Assembly (NCBI GenBank): GCA_037957365.1 | Contig: JARHVA010000593.1 | Location: forward strand, 4,583,501-4,647,500 | Length of the DNA: 64,000 bases | Source of the DNA: Torreya grandis | Taxonomy: Eukaryota > Streptophyta > Pinopsida > Cupressales > Taxaceae | Reading direction: 5' to 3' | Shown here: positions 1-11,190 of the stretch, one piece after another | Layout: each line of letters starts with the position of its first letter | How positions within the stretch are numbered: the first letter of the stretch is position 1 | The notes under the pieces: model-generated | What the model was told of the DNA's origin: nothing | Database searches by the model: none | Seen by the model: only the letters and a program-made list of their open reading frames with translations | Program-made: the position numbers and the translations under genes

Positions 1-1255
1 AATAAGATTTTCAAAAATATTACTATGCACTTATCAAATCTATGTATTCATACTATTAACCAACATTGACACAAGCTATATCCCGATTATTTTTCTTTCC
101 TTTTAATGTAAACATTTATTTGATCTCATCATTTACATCAAAAGAGGGGGAAAACATAGATAGTTATGCACTAAACTATATAAAATATTTGCAAACTAGG
201 TGAAACATGTTAAATAAAGCACACAACTCTTGATAAACATTTCAAGACTCAAATTTAAAAATACATAATCATTTCAATATTAAAAGTTAAAAATTCCACA
301 TCTAGAGGGCACCCAATGTTTTATATACTCACTTTACAAAGTTGTAAATCCTTCAATATAAGTACAAAATGCATGGGGCATGATACTAGTTCATGTTCTC
401 CCCTTTGCTATGTTGCAATTTTTCAAAATACTATTATTTACAATCTCATGTTAGAATTTTTGAAATCACAAGTCTAATGGAATTATATATCAATTCAGTG
501 AAAACATAGTGGCATGACATTCATTCATGTCCATGTTTGTACATTAAAAATTTCAAAATTTCTTTTGTTCAAAGTGTAAAATTAACAAGTTCAAAAATTG
601 AATCTAGATCCATATACAGGGGTGTCATTTGTAAAGTGACAAGTGGGCCATATTAGAGTGTAGTGACACTTGAAAACTATGGCTTCAATTTTTTGAATCA
701 AATGCATTATTTCCCCTCTTATGTTATTTCCCATTAGAGTTTATTGACACTTGATGGTTAGGACTTTACTATTTCTCACAACTATGTTCACAAGTGAAAG
801 CATATCATGTCTAATTTAAAAGCTTCACTCAATGAGACTTGATCAATATCACATTTACCATAGGTTTTAACTCCATGAGATGGTATGGTTATGGTATAGT
901 GATGAAAAATGTCCTACTACTCATCTTATTACCACTTTTAAAATTATTTGTTCTCCCTGACAAGAAAGCAAATAAAATTGAAAACACCTTATCTCTACTT
1001 GAAGGCTACATGGTAATTAGATTTCATACTCCTTTAGGTGCATTATTTCCTTGCTATCTTTTCAAAATTTTAAAGTATCAAGTTTTCAATTTTCAAATAT
1101 GAAAAATAACTACTTCTAGTGGCATTATTGTAGGTTTTTTCATTAAGGCACCTTGTATAATCAAATTTTGCATCAAAAGGACAAAGTGTGTCTTCACACT
1201 CTAGTATATGTATCTATTTTAATCTAGTAATTTCACTTCATTTTATCACTATCAT

Positions 1256-1882
1256 AAAGGGAGGGATGAAAATTTAGACACCCAAATTTGACATAAGTTT
1301 GTCTTAAATATACATTTTTGCACAACCTTGTCTATTAGGACTTTTAATGGTAAATGAAGGGTTTATTGGCATAATTTATCTTGAGTCTCAATATTCTCTC
1401 TATGTTTGTCACTTTATGGTATTTTATAATTTTTTTTTACATTTTATAATTCTACCAAGGGGATCCTAAATGTCATTCTATGCTTTTATCTTTATGTCTT
1501 GTGACTTCTAGACGAGGTTGTACTTTGCATACAAGGCTGAGCTATGTCCCTATCTAGGTAATGTAGAACTATCCCAATGCAACTTTCAAAAGTTTTTCAA
1601 ATTTCTATGTCCATAAAAGTCATTTTTATGACCATTGGTATTTTTATTTTGGTTCCTTTACACACCAATAATATTTAAATTAGAATTCAATAGTTATATA
1701 TAAGCAAAGGTCTTGCTAGAGGCCAATGATGAATCTCTTTGGTTATAAAAGCTATACAAATTTGATATTTTCTTACTTATACTGAATGATTTATTTAATT
1801 ATATGTTAAAATAATGGAATAAAAAAAATTCATGATTTTATCAAGGGTGATCATAGGTAAAAGATAATTGAGTCTTACATTC
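1256..1882 (+). repeat. Possible fossil LTR start with polypurine tract, cut by element O
   Basis: A purine-rich run at 1256-1272 (AAAGGGAGGGATGAAAA) is followed at 1273 by TTTAGACACCC. This resembles the TGTAGACA(Y)CC start of the O and N LTRs with TG changed to TT. A polypurine tract directly before an LTR start is the layout of a 3' LTR on the plus strand. No partner LTR was identified, and the element would be truncated by insertion of O at 1882. This is inference from a short motif. Confidence 0.28.
1878..1882. repeat. Target site duplication of element O, left copy (CATTC)
   Basis: CATTC lies directly before the left LTR of O. CATTT lies directly after its right LTR at 29786-29790. Four of five bases match, and five bases is the usual size for Ty3 elements. 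Confidence 0.75.
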
Positions 1883-3065
1883 TATAGACATCCAATTCCT
1901 AACATCATTTGTGTTGAAATTGTCAATCTTACTCGAATTGCACTCAAATGCACATTTTAGGTCAAAATCCATAAAATGTGCTAAATGGTTCAAAATTGTC
2001 ACTTACAAGTTCCATTTTAGGTCAAAGTATCCCTAAATAGGGTAATGCATTTTATGGGCCAGCTAACTTTGATCAAATCATTTCAAGTCAAAATGACAAA
2101 TTCACCATTTAGTGCTTTAGATCACTCTTTTATTCTAATTCATTGGTACACATCACGCACCTTTGCTATTTGGTTTTGGAAACATCTCAAATGGGAATCC
2201 AACTCCAATGCATCTAACATCACCTTTCAATTCCTCTCCAGTTAAATTATGACCTAGTAATATGACTTTCTAGCCATTTTGATTAATTGTGCACCAATTT
2301 CCAAAGAATTGCACTAAACTTGATTAAACTTACTTAAGATAATTAATCCAATTTAAAAGATTAAGTAAAAATTACATAGATATTTTTGAATATCTCATTA
2401 TTGGAAATTTATTTTGAAAATTTGCATCACCTAGTGACATCATCTATGGGGTGGAATCCATCAAGCCATAAGTGCATAAAATATCAAGATTATGGGTCAC
2501 CCATGCCTAGTTAATGCCTCCCATGCCTCTTTTAATGCTTATTTGTCTTAAGAATATTTATGAGTTTAATTCTAAAAATTAAGATTATCCATGGCCACAC
2601 ATCTAAATCTTGAGATTGATGGTCATGGTTGATCCTGGCCAATCTCAAAAATCTATAAATAGAGAGGCCATAAACATGAATTTTAAGCTTGAATATTACA
2701 AAGTTATAATGTTAAATTATTTCCACAATCCTTTGAATTTGATCATTGATTTTCATTGATAGGCTAGTTTAGTGATTTGGAATCATGATCCTAGGTTTTA
2801 TGGAGTTTTCTTGAGACACTGGAGGAGTTTTCCACCTTTGTTGATAAAGACTAGGATGCTCGATCAAGAGAGAACATATTTTTGAGCCATGTGGGTATGG
2901 TGAATCCATTTGGGAAAGTAATATGATGTTGCTTTCTTTCATTTGTTTCTTTCTATCCTTTGTAATTCCCATAGCAATATGTAGGATTAGTTAGTTAGTT
3001 ATTTATGCATTTTTCATGATTTATGGACTAATGTTTGACTAACTTGCTTTTTAATCCTCTATACA
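1883..3065 (+). repeat. 5' LTR of element O
   Basis: This 1183-bp LTR aligns end to end with 28597-29785. It starts TATAGACATCC (TG decayed to TA; the right copy keeps TGTAGACATCC) and ends CTATACA. A TATA box lies at 2654-2661. The conserved block around it, including the following GAGAGGCC, is shared by both copies and, in reverse, by the solo LTR at about 31208-32391. Confidence 0.9.
2654..2661 (+). promoter_or_regulatory. TATA box in 5' LTR of element O
   Basis: TATAAATA occurs about 770 bp into the LTR in a conserved context (ATCTATAAATAGAGAGGCC). The same motif is in the right LTR at 29363-29370. It likely sets the start of element transcription. Confidence 0.6.
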
Positions 3066-3068
3066 TCT

Positions 3069-3084
3069 TGGCATGCCCAGTGGA
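3069..3084 (+). other. Primer-binding site of element O
   Basis: TGGCATGCCCAGTGGA begins three bases after the end of the left LTR. It begins with TGG, as expected for pairing with a tRNA CCA end. It closely matches the PBS of element N (TGGCACGCCCGATGGGACC at 22451-22469, minus strand). The primer tRNA cannot be named from sequence alone. Confidence 0.75.
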
Positions 3085-5206
3085 ATAAGACGCATTCCAC
3101 ACATGCAAAAAATCATTTTGTAACTTTAAAATATTCATTTGGATCACTAAAAACTCTTGAAATTTGATTTTCTAACTTTGTTTTGCCATTTTTATTTACC
3201 ACAGGTTTACATAATAACCAAAATCAGTTAGTAAAACCATCATAGATTGGATCGTTGTCATTGGTTACTATAGGTGTAACTAATGTCAATTAGATAACCA
3301 TCATTGGTTAGTAAGTGTAACCACTGTCAATTATATAACTGACATCGGTCACTATGTTTTTATTAAAACACAAACTTGAGAGCTCTTTTTTTGAAGTTCA
3401 TTATTTCAAACCCAAAATAGATTCAAGGCTAAAAGACATGCTAACATTTTTGTTGTAGGAACAAGCTTGACATATGCTAAAAACATGTTTAGATCACCCT
3501 TTTCATGATTAAAATTAATTAGGAAAATTATTTTGGTGCTTAAAGTAATATTTAAGTGCTTAAGTGAGTTTTTAGCATTAGTTTTCAAAGTTACAACTAA
3601 GACCAAGGGGTCAAATGAACACCACCTCCTTTTCCATTTGGGCTTAAAAATGAACTCACCTTTCCATGTTTTTGTATTTAATTAGTTGTTTAAGTTAGAT
3701 TTTGTTTGGCAAAATGAGGGATGATGCATGTATGATCTTCTATTTATCCCCTTTAGGGAACCCTTAGAATCAAAAGTGCCATTCCTATTGCAAAAAGCCT
3801 AGTCCAAGGCTTAGAAAGAATGTCATCTAAAGTGATCCCTAAAAACTTGTTAAAGTTTGGGTGATATTGAAAATGACCCTAAAGTATTTATATTTTATGA
3901 TTTCTTTATTTTTATGCAAACATGGCTTAAGGGGGCATCATTACCTCCCACAAATTCTTTAGGGAAGCTTAGACATGGGGTTTCACCTCCCAACATTGAC
4001 TTCATTTGGATCCTAATTAGAGTTGCACATGGGATGTATCTGCATTTGGACATCGCACTACACTGAGTAGATAATAGGATGTAGTAGTTGTAAAAAAGAC
4101 TAGACCTTTTTACAACTAGCCAATGCTATGATCACCCAATTTTTATGCTTGTATTTTACATCATTTGATGTGAAAGTCATTATGTAATTGATTCCCATAG
4201 AATGATCAAAACCTTGCTAATTTAATAGACCCCACTTTGCCATACCTTGTCAGTTTAGACTTAAAATGTTTGTTTTTTTATCATTAGTTTACTTGGTCTT
4301 GACTTGTGTCGAAATCTACTTGTTAACTCAATAAACTTAACCAAAACACATTGTCCTCAATTTTTTTGAGCAAGGAAAGAGTTACGCTGTCCAATTGGAA
4401 AGTTCACCTTTTCCTTGTTCAAATTGTTATCAAAAACTTTATGTCATGTCATCCACTTTGGCATATTCATGATGCCCAATTGAGTCTAGATCTTTTAGCC
4501 ATTTTTTTTAAATCCTTCATTTATAATCCACATTAAAAATTGAACCTTTTTGAGTTGTAAGGGTTGGTGTGTCAAAGTGGGTTTGCCATTTGTGCACTAA
4601 GATTTTTATAACTTGGGTTTAATTTTCCATTTGGATTGAAGGTCATTTATTAAAGACTCAAAATCACATTATCATCTTGGTGGACTCAATTCATCTTATG
4701 TGTCACTCATGATTTAAGTCTTAGAACATATTTTATCCTACTAGAATCATGTGGTGACATTGTGTTGCCTATTTGGTCCTAGCTTTATACATAGTGATTC
4801 AAGTATGTTTTTACATCTTAGTCCATTTTTTCTTCTTCATAATACAAAGATCTTTCCTCTAAACTTATAGGGTCAACTTGTTGAAGATGAAACTAGCTTT
4901 TATAGTAAGGGTGTATCACAAAGATCTAGACTTTGATGTACTATTTTTCACCTTGGGTCTTTGAGTTACATTACCCTCTTCTAATCTATACGATTAAAAA
5001 TTTACCAAAGGTTGAGTAAACTCATGAACCAAATCTTCTAAATTGTGCATGGTTTCAAACCACCCTCCTTTATAGTCTCATTGGTAATTTGGTTATTTGT
5101 TTAAAAAAGAGAGCTAAATCATACTTTGTTGGTTTCCAAGCATTGGTCCAAAGTTAGTCAAACACACAAACCAAATATTTTAGACATGACCTAAAGGTTC
5201 ACTCAT
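3085..5206 (+). other. Untranslated leader of element O
   Basis: About 2.1 kb lies between the PBS and recognisable gag. No protein similarity was found here. It contains short tandem repeats at 3258-3357. A long leader like this also fits element T further right. Confidence 0.55.
3258..3357 (+). repeat. 43-bp tandem repeat in leader of O
   Basis: A unit starting TCATTGGTTA at 3258 repeats at 3301 and partly near 3343. The shared core is TGTAAC(T/C)A(A/C)TGTCAATTA followed by ATAAC. About 2.4 copies are visible, with a decayed start further left. It lies in the untranslated leader soon after the PBS. Confidence 0.7.
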
Positions 5207-8100
5207 AGTGGAGCCTCATATGGCCTTAGTTATGAAGATGAGAAATTTTATGATGGTCAAGATAACCCCATTGTTTTTTATTATATCCCTACAATAGTAG
5301 GATCCAAAGATGATTACAATAAATATTAGCCCCAAGAAGATCAAGATGAAGCCCTTCTTAGATTAATAGAATCAGGTGTTAGACTACTTTCTAACTTTCC
5401 TATGGAATAATTTCATACCTTAGTTAGAGAAGGATAAAAATAATGGAAAGAGCAAGATTTTGCATGAATAGACATACCTTCTTCCTCTAACAAAGGAAAG
5501 GAAATACAAATAGAGTTAAAACCCACAAATCTAGATCTTCTAGCTAAGATCAAGATAATAAGCCAATGATATGCAGATCAAGTCATTAAAGACTTAACTA
5601 ACTCCCTAGTTGCCACTTCAATTCAAAATGATACTTCGAAAGAATAAATAAATGTGGTTGAAATTATGCAACAAATACTAGATGAGGACATTCCCATAGT
5701 GGATCAAGGTAATCTAAATAAACAGTTAAAGTCACAAGAGAACTTCCAAAGTATTCCATTTGACATGGAACATACATTCTTCAATCATCAAGAACTTCTT
5801 ATTACTTTACAAACTCAACAACCAAAACATTCAATTCAAATTGAGGAAATACCTTAAGACAATTTGGCTAGTTCTTTTCAACCAACACAAAAATTGATAA
5901 CTAAACACAAAAATTTCCAAAATGAACAAAGTATGAAATAACCAAATTTAGGGAATGTTTTACAATCCAAGAATCAAAAACCTATGTTCTCAAATCAAGG
6001 ATAAAATCATAACCAAGTCATGGATCAAAAGGTATACACTCCCTATATATCCATACAAAACTAGGGGTGCATTCCACCCCAACATCAACAAAACTAGGTG
6101 CACATTCCACCCCAATAACAATAAAACTAGGGGCAAATTCCACCCCAACAATAATAAAACTAGGGGCACATTCCACCCCAATATAAATGAAACCAGGGAC
6201 ACATTCCACCCTAAAAACATCTTGTTCAATCCAAAAATACACCAAACATGAAAGAATGGAATTGTATGAAGGAAATTGTTCAAAGATTGGAGATGAATAA
6301 TAGACTCAAAAAGTACAAATTCAATGAGATATGCCCATATCCATTTTATTTATCTATTATTCAAAATCCCTTTCCACATCATTTTAAGGAACCCAAATTT
6401 GACAAGTACAAAGGAAAATGAGATCCACATGAGCACATATAGACAATCTTTATCTTATGTCAAGAGGTTGCTTATAGTAGCAAGTATTTAATAAAACTAT
6501 TTCCATGAAGTTTATCAAGACAAGATCTTGATTTACTACTTAAAATACCCAAGGGATTAGTTGTAGATTGGAATGACTTATCATAAAAGTTTGTTAACCA
6601 TTTATCATATAGAATAGAACATGAATTAACCATTATTGACTTATCCAGATAGTGTGATGGTGAAAGTTTTGCCACATATCTACAAAGGTGGAGATGGCAA
6701 GCCACTTTCAACATAACTTGCTAGACAAATAGTTGGCTAATATGTTTGCATCTTAAATTTACACATAATATATGGTTAGCTTATGCTAACTCATTTGAAG
6801 AAATTATTGACAAAGGAGTGCAGATTGAGAAGGCTCTTATTGCTAAGGGCCTTGTTAAGATTTTTGCACATGGTCAAGTGTCTAATCAGACTAAATCAAT
6901 GGTTCAAATAGTTATATAGGATAAGCCTAAAGTATTTAGAAAAAATAAAAACATGGATGGAAATGGGGTGACTAAAACAAGACATGTACAAATGGTATAG
7001 GCTATGCATCCTCCAAATCGACAATTAACTCCCCTAAATCCACTACCTAATTTTTAGAGACAACTTCCATGAAGGACATTTCATAACAATTTTAGAATCT
7101 TTAGCAAGTTAGGAGAATCGATTGAAATAGTGTTACAAAATCTCATTGCAACTAATTTAATTGTATGGCTAGTATCAAGGCCATTTCCTCAAGATCAACC
7201 AAAACTAGATTAGTACAAAGAGAATGAATGGTGTAACTTTCATTGTGTTGCTAATCATGGTGCATATCATTGCATTCAATTATGACATATTAATGAGGAC
7301 TTTATTGAAAGTGGTACACTAGAAATTAAGTTGGCCCCTAATCAAGACATAATTTAGGATATGGGAATCTACAAAGACCCCTTTCCTCAACATGATCCAA
7401 CACCAACATGAAACAATAAAAATGGTCATAATCAAGGATAGAGGTATAATCAGAACCAACAACAAGGTCAAAATAATAATGAGCATAATCAAGATCATAA
7501 TGCCCATAATAACAATGTGGCATATAAAAATGTACCTTACAACTATAATACTATTTTAGGACATATTTATACAACCCACATTACCACTGTTACTATGAAA
7601 CTATGTGACCAATCTCGTGTTTCTCACAACATGAGACCCATCATCATAGGGTCAACACCCTCTCCCCCTAGTAACACTGTGTTGGGTTTAAATCATCATG
7701 TTGTGACTCCATTTACATGGGCTACTAATTCTAAACAATAACACCTTTCTTCTAATTATAAAGGCTCCTTATTGACCCAAAATTGTAGAAATATAGTTAG
7801 TCACCAATAAGTCACCATCCAAGGTCCTTTTCCTTCCTCTTTTAATTATAATAAATCCTTGCCACCTCTACGTTGTGCAGTCACAACTAGACACCCATGA
7901 GTTACCATCTAGGTCCCCTCACCCACTTCTTCCATAAAACCCAATGATAAAATTGTGCCAATAGTTCCAAAGCCAAATACTATCCCATCAAAGACTAAAA
8001 TAGTTCAATCCACAATTCAAAGGCTTTATAGTCTAATAGATCAATTAGATAAAACCCCTACACAAATTTCCATATTAGAACTCTTGTAGACATCTGATGT
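5207..8100 (+). pseudogene. Gag pseudogene of element O
   Basis: Gag packages the element RNA into cytoplasmic particles. The N-terminal part reads SYGLSYEDEKFYDGQDN from 5207 and runs in one frame with isolated stops. A glutamine-rich tandem repeat follows at 6065-6215. The retrotransposon gag core lies at about 6357-6720, with FKEPKFDKYKGK, DPHEHI and, after a short gap, WNDLS and YLQRWR. A zinc-knuckle-like segment at about 7205-7300 reads WCNFHCVANHGAYHC, followed by DFIESGTLEIK. Stops commonly occur where family members have Trp, Gln or Arg, for example before DPHEHI. The reading frame is broken throughout, so it is not functional. The end point is approximate because the gag-protease border is a degenerate linker. 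Confidence 0.8.
6065..6215 (+). repeat. 33-bp tandem repeat coding glutamine-rich 11-residue units in gag of O
   Basis: About five copies of a 33-bp unit are built around CATTCCACCCCAA. In the gag frame they read IPPQ followed by Gln/Asn codons, many of which are now TAA or TAG. A different frame stays open and reads TRGTFHPNNNK-like units, but it is not in phase with the flanking gag. The repeat length is a multiple of three. Confidence 0.85.
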
Positions 8101-8159
8101 CCATAGAACCATCTTCAACAAATTTTTTCAAGAGTCTATTATGCCTAACGATATAAACC

Positions 8160-9585
8160 TTGATCATTTCTAGAAATTAGTTGGACACTTGTCTTTATTT
8201 TAGCAAATCACATTTGATCAAAAAGATATGTCCACCCTCGGCCCTAACCACAATAACCCACTATACATTGAGATAATCATTATGGATCACAAGCTCAAGA
8301 AGGTTCTTATAGATAATGGTTCAGGGCTAAACATCATATCTCTTAAATTGATATGATGAATGGGCTACATGGATAAATACATTTAGCTAGAAACTATTAA
8401 AATTAATATTTATGACAACATCAAGAGGGAGTCATCTAGCACAATTTGGTTGCCAATCATGGTTGGATCTATTTCTCATCACACATTATTCCATATTATA
8501 GATATTGAGCTTCCTTATAACATACTTCTTGTTCATCCTTAGATCCATGAAGTATAGGTAGTTCCATCTAATCTTCACCAATGCCTTAAGTTTCTCCATA
8601 TGGGATCAAGGTTACTATTCTCATTGATCAATAGCCATATCAATACTGCAAACATCTTAAAGCAGAGTTTCATAATTATAACTATTTACCAAGTTCTAAA
8701 TTCATTGAAAATAAGAATAAATCCATAATTTCTCATCCATCTCCATCTAATTATATTGACCCTAGTGATTTAGCCTCCACTTTGGCTGATCCATTTCCTG
8801 TAGCTCTGGACAAGCAGGTTATTATTAAAGATGTAGGCATTTCTATGTACCATTTGAAGGACATCTTCCACATTGTAAAATTATCAAAATACCCTAAAAC
8901 ATTTGGTAATCTTAAAAATTTCCAAACTCCTAACATACTCGATTAGATTTGTTAATTAAAGAAGAAATAACCAAAACCTCCTATGGTTTTTGTACCTATA
9001 ATCACACCAAAAAAAGATAAAAAGGATTTTACTAAGGGATATTGGTTATGTTTTAAAGGCCTTACTATTTTTTTTAATAATCCAACGTATCCTATCCTTA
9101 ATAGGATAATATATCATCTTGACTATATAGGGAAAGGCCTTGGCCCATAGGCATAAGGAATTTTAGAACCCTTATCAGCTAGAGTTGTTAATTAAAATCA
9201 TGGTATTAGATTTAAACCACCAAAGGATGACCTCATGATATTTGATAGTGACTCTTTCAAAGTGAATAGTAGCAAGACTCTTAGCAATAACACAACATCC
9301 AATTATAGCCTTTTTGATGAGATTGTTGACTCAAATTTGATGGATTCAAATGCCATATTGACCATAATACCTATTGGAGCTTCCCATCCTGAAGCAAAAA
9401 CCCATCCTAATTGTGCTTCCCTTACTTAAGTAGGAAATTATATATTTACAATTGGAACTTCCTATCTTATAACAAACCCTCATTGTAACCTATGCCTTTG
9501 CCATCCTGAACTTATAGATTAGAATCAGAAAATTTAGTCATATGCCTCAATGAGTTTCAAATGAAGAATCGATTGTAGAATACAT
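8160..9585 (+). pseudogene. Protease and linker, first part of pol of element O
   Basis: The aspartic protease cuts the element polyprotein. The active-site motif LIDNGSGLNIIS lies at about 8307-8342 (DNGS in place of DTGS), preceded by PLYIEIIIMDHKLKKV. A later block reads SISHHTLFHIIDIELPYNIL, as in Tat-type proteases. At about 9125-9235 a glycine-rich motif, IGKGLG, then GIRFKPPKDDLM, matches the same linker motif in element T (YKGKGLGIQKQG near 53712). The reading frame stops at the insertion point of N, and pol resumes at 24045. It carries several stops. Confidence 0.75.
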
Positions 9586-9590
9586 GGTCC
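9586..9590. repeat. Target site duplication of element N, left copy (GGTCC)
   Basis: GGTCC precedes the LTR of N. GGTCT follows the other LTR at 24040-24044. Four of five bases match. Confidence 0.75.
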
Positions 9591-11173
9591 TATTTCTAAC
9601 TAGTTTTCATTTTTCTACATTCAAAAGAGATGAAAGAAACTAAAGTAATGGACAAGGGTTAGGTGATACCCGAATGAGGTCTGTGCACCATATCCAAATG
9701 TTGAGAGAACTCCTCTTTGGTTGTGGAGGATGACACCTGTAGAAGAAAGAGACTCAAACACAGAAGTTGTTAGATAGCTAGAAAGTGGACTACCAAGTGA
9801 AAGCTTGATCCTAGAAGTGCAAAGACTTCTTGGAAGGATGACAGTCCACTGATTGTTATAGAGAATAATGTTGCTTAAAAGAAATGAAATATTGAAAGAC
9901 TGAACAAAAGAAAGTAGAGATAGATGCGTACCTAAGTTGGGTAATCTATTTTCCATAGTCGTCAGCGTCGGTGGTTCTACCAACGTCAGTTTGTTAAGAT
10001 CCCTGGTGTCAGTTAGTCTACCAACATCGGTGGGGGCAATGGGCTTGGTGGCTAACGTTAGTCAGGGTAATGAGGCTTTGGATGAGTCTTAGGTCAGTCT
10101 GTGGTTGACGAGATAGTCTGTGGTAGTCTGAGAGTCTGTGCAGGGTTGGTTAGATAGAAAGTGTGGTCTGAAAGAAATACCAGATGAAGGATAGGGATGT
10201 GTTGTCAGAGAAGGGGTATAGGTAGGAGAAAGGCCTCTCAACCTCTTCAGGAAGGAAGTCAGTGCTGATTTGGTTAAAAGTCAGGTCTGGGTTGATAATA
10301 TGGCTTTGGACGAGTCTCCAGGCTGTTTGTGGTCAATAAAGTAGTTTGGGGTGTCTGTGGGAGTCTTAGTGGCTGGTTCTGGGGCAACAAGACAGAGTGT
10401 ATGGTCTGAAAGAGGGACAAGATGGAAGGCAGGGGCAAAAGGGAGATAAGAGTGAGAGAAGGCTTTTCAGCCTCTCTAAGAAGAACAGATAAGGTTGTGT
10501 CAAGAATGCTTGGAAATGGGTAGTAATCTGATTGCTAATGTATTTAAAAAGAAGCTAAAATAAAACCAATACAAATACTTAGCTGTGGGTGGAGACACAG
10601 AGATGCAGGTGCTCTGTTGACAGTGTTGCTGATGCTGGAGGTGTTGTGTAACCTTTAATTTGGTGCAGAATGACTGGAGTAAAACCTTTGAGCCTAGAAG
10701 GTGTTATCAAAATGTTGATACCTACAAGAAATTGAGAAGCAAGAACACTGGGAAGCTTGAGCAAAAGAATTCATGTTTGTAAGAGACTGGCAATGAAAGC
10801 AGAAAATGTAGTCTTAAAGGAATCGATGCCGGCAAAACTGTCAATGTCGACCGAATAATGACCAATGTCGATGGCTAAAAACTGAGAAAAGAGGCTATTT
10901 TTAGCCTTTTCCTCATTCTTCCAACTGCTAAGTCTAATTGTCTGGAAAATGGTTCAAGGTAGATTAAAATAATGTGAGTGGCTAATGGGAGGGTTAAAAT
11001 GGGGTTTAAGCAATTAGGATTTGGCATGGGGTGATGTGTCAAGGGGGTTATTAATTTAAAATAAATTAACTATTTTAAATTAATAAATGTGTGGGTTATG
11101 AATGTTTAGGGGGTGGACCAAGGAGACCAAGGGGGAGGATGACCAAGGGATAGACATGATTTCGGTGTCTACA
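9591..11173 (-). repeat. 3' LTR of element N
   Basis: This 1583-bp LTR aligns with 22473-24039. On the minus strand it begins TGTAGACACCGAAATC and ends GTTAGAAATA (CA decayed to TA; the other copy keeps CA). It contains a perfect 16-bp inverted repeat at 11048-11086. Relative to the other LTR it carries about 18 extra bases near 9962-9982. Confidence 0.92.
11048..11086. repeat. AT-only 16-bp inverted repeat in 3' LTR of N
   Basis: Arms TTATTAATTTAAAATA (11048-11063) and TATTTTAAATTAATAA (11071-11086) are perfect complements around a 7-base loop. The same structure is intact in the other LTR at 23914-23952. In element sense it lies about 90 bases from the LTR start, in U3. Confidence 0.85.
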
Positions 11174-11190
11174 TTTGCTCCTTTTTGTCT
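11174..11190 (-). other. Polypurine tract of element N
   Basis: Read on the minus strand this is AGACAAAAAGGAGCAAA, directly followed by the LTR start TGTAGACACC. It primes plus-strand DNA synthesis. Its place shows that N is encoded on the minus strand. Confidence 0.8.

Larger units (their letters stand above)
1..1882. other. AT-rich non-coding DNA left of element O
   Basis: No conserved protein, RNA gene or tandem repeat was recognised here. The open frames present are short, lysine/isoleucine/leucine-rich and without family motifs. The one structured spot is a purine tract at 1256-1272 followed by an LTR-like start at 1273 (separate entry). Element O inserted at the right edge of this stretch. 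Confidence 0.6.

Noticed and set aside
839..1102. 87-codon open frame in the left flank
   Set aside because: No motif, no supporting context, and it is of a length expected by chance in AT-rich DNA.
5955..6283. Open frames on both strands across the 33-bp repeat (TRGTFHPNNNK-type and GWNVPLVL-type)
   Set aside because: They are out of phase with flanking gag. The gag frame reads IPPQ-Gln units with stops and fits the family.
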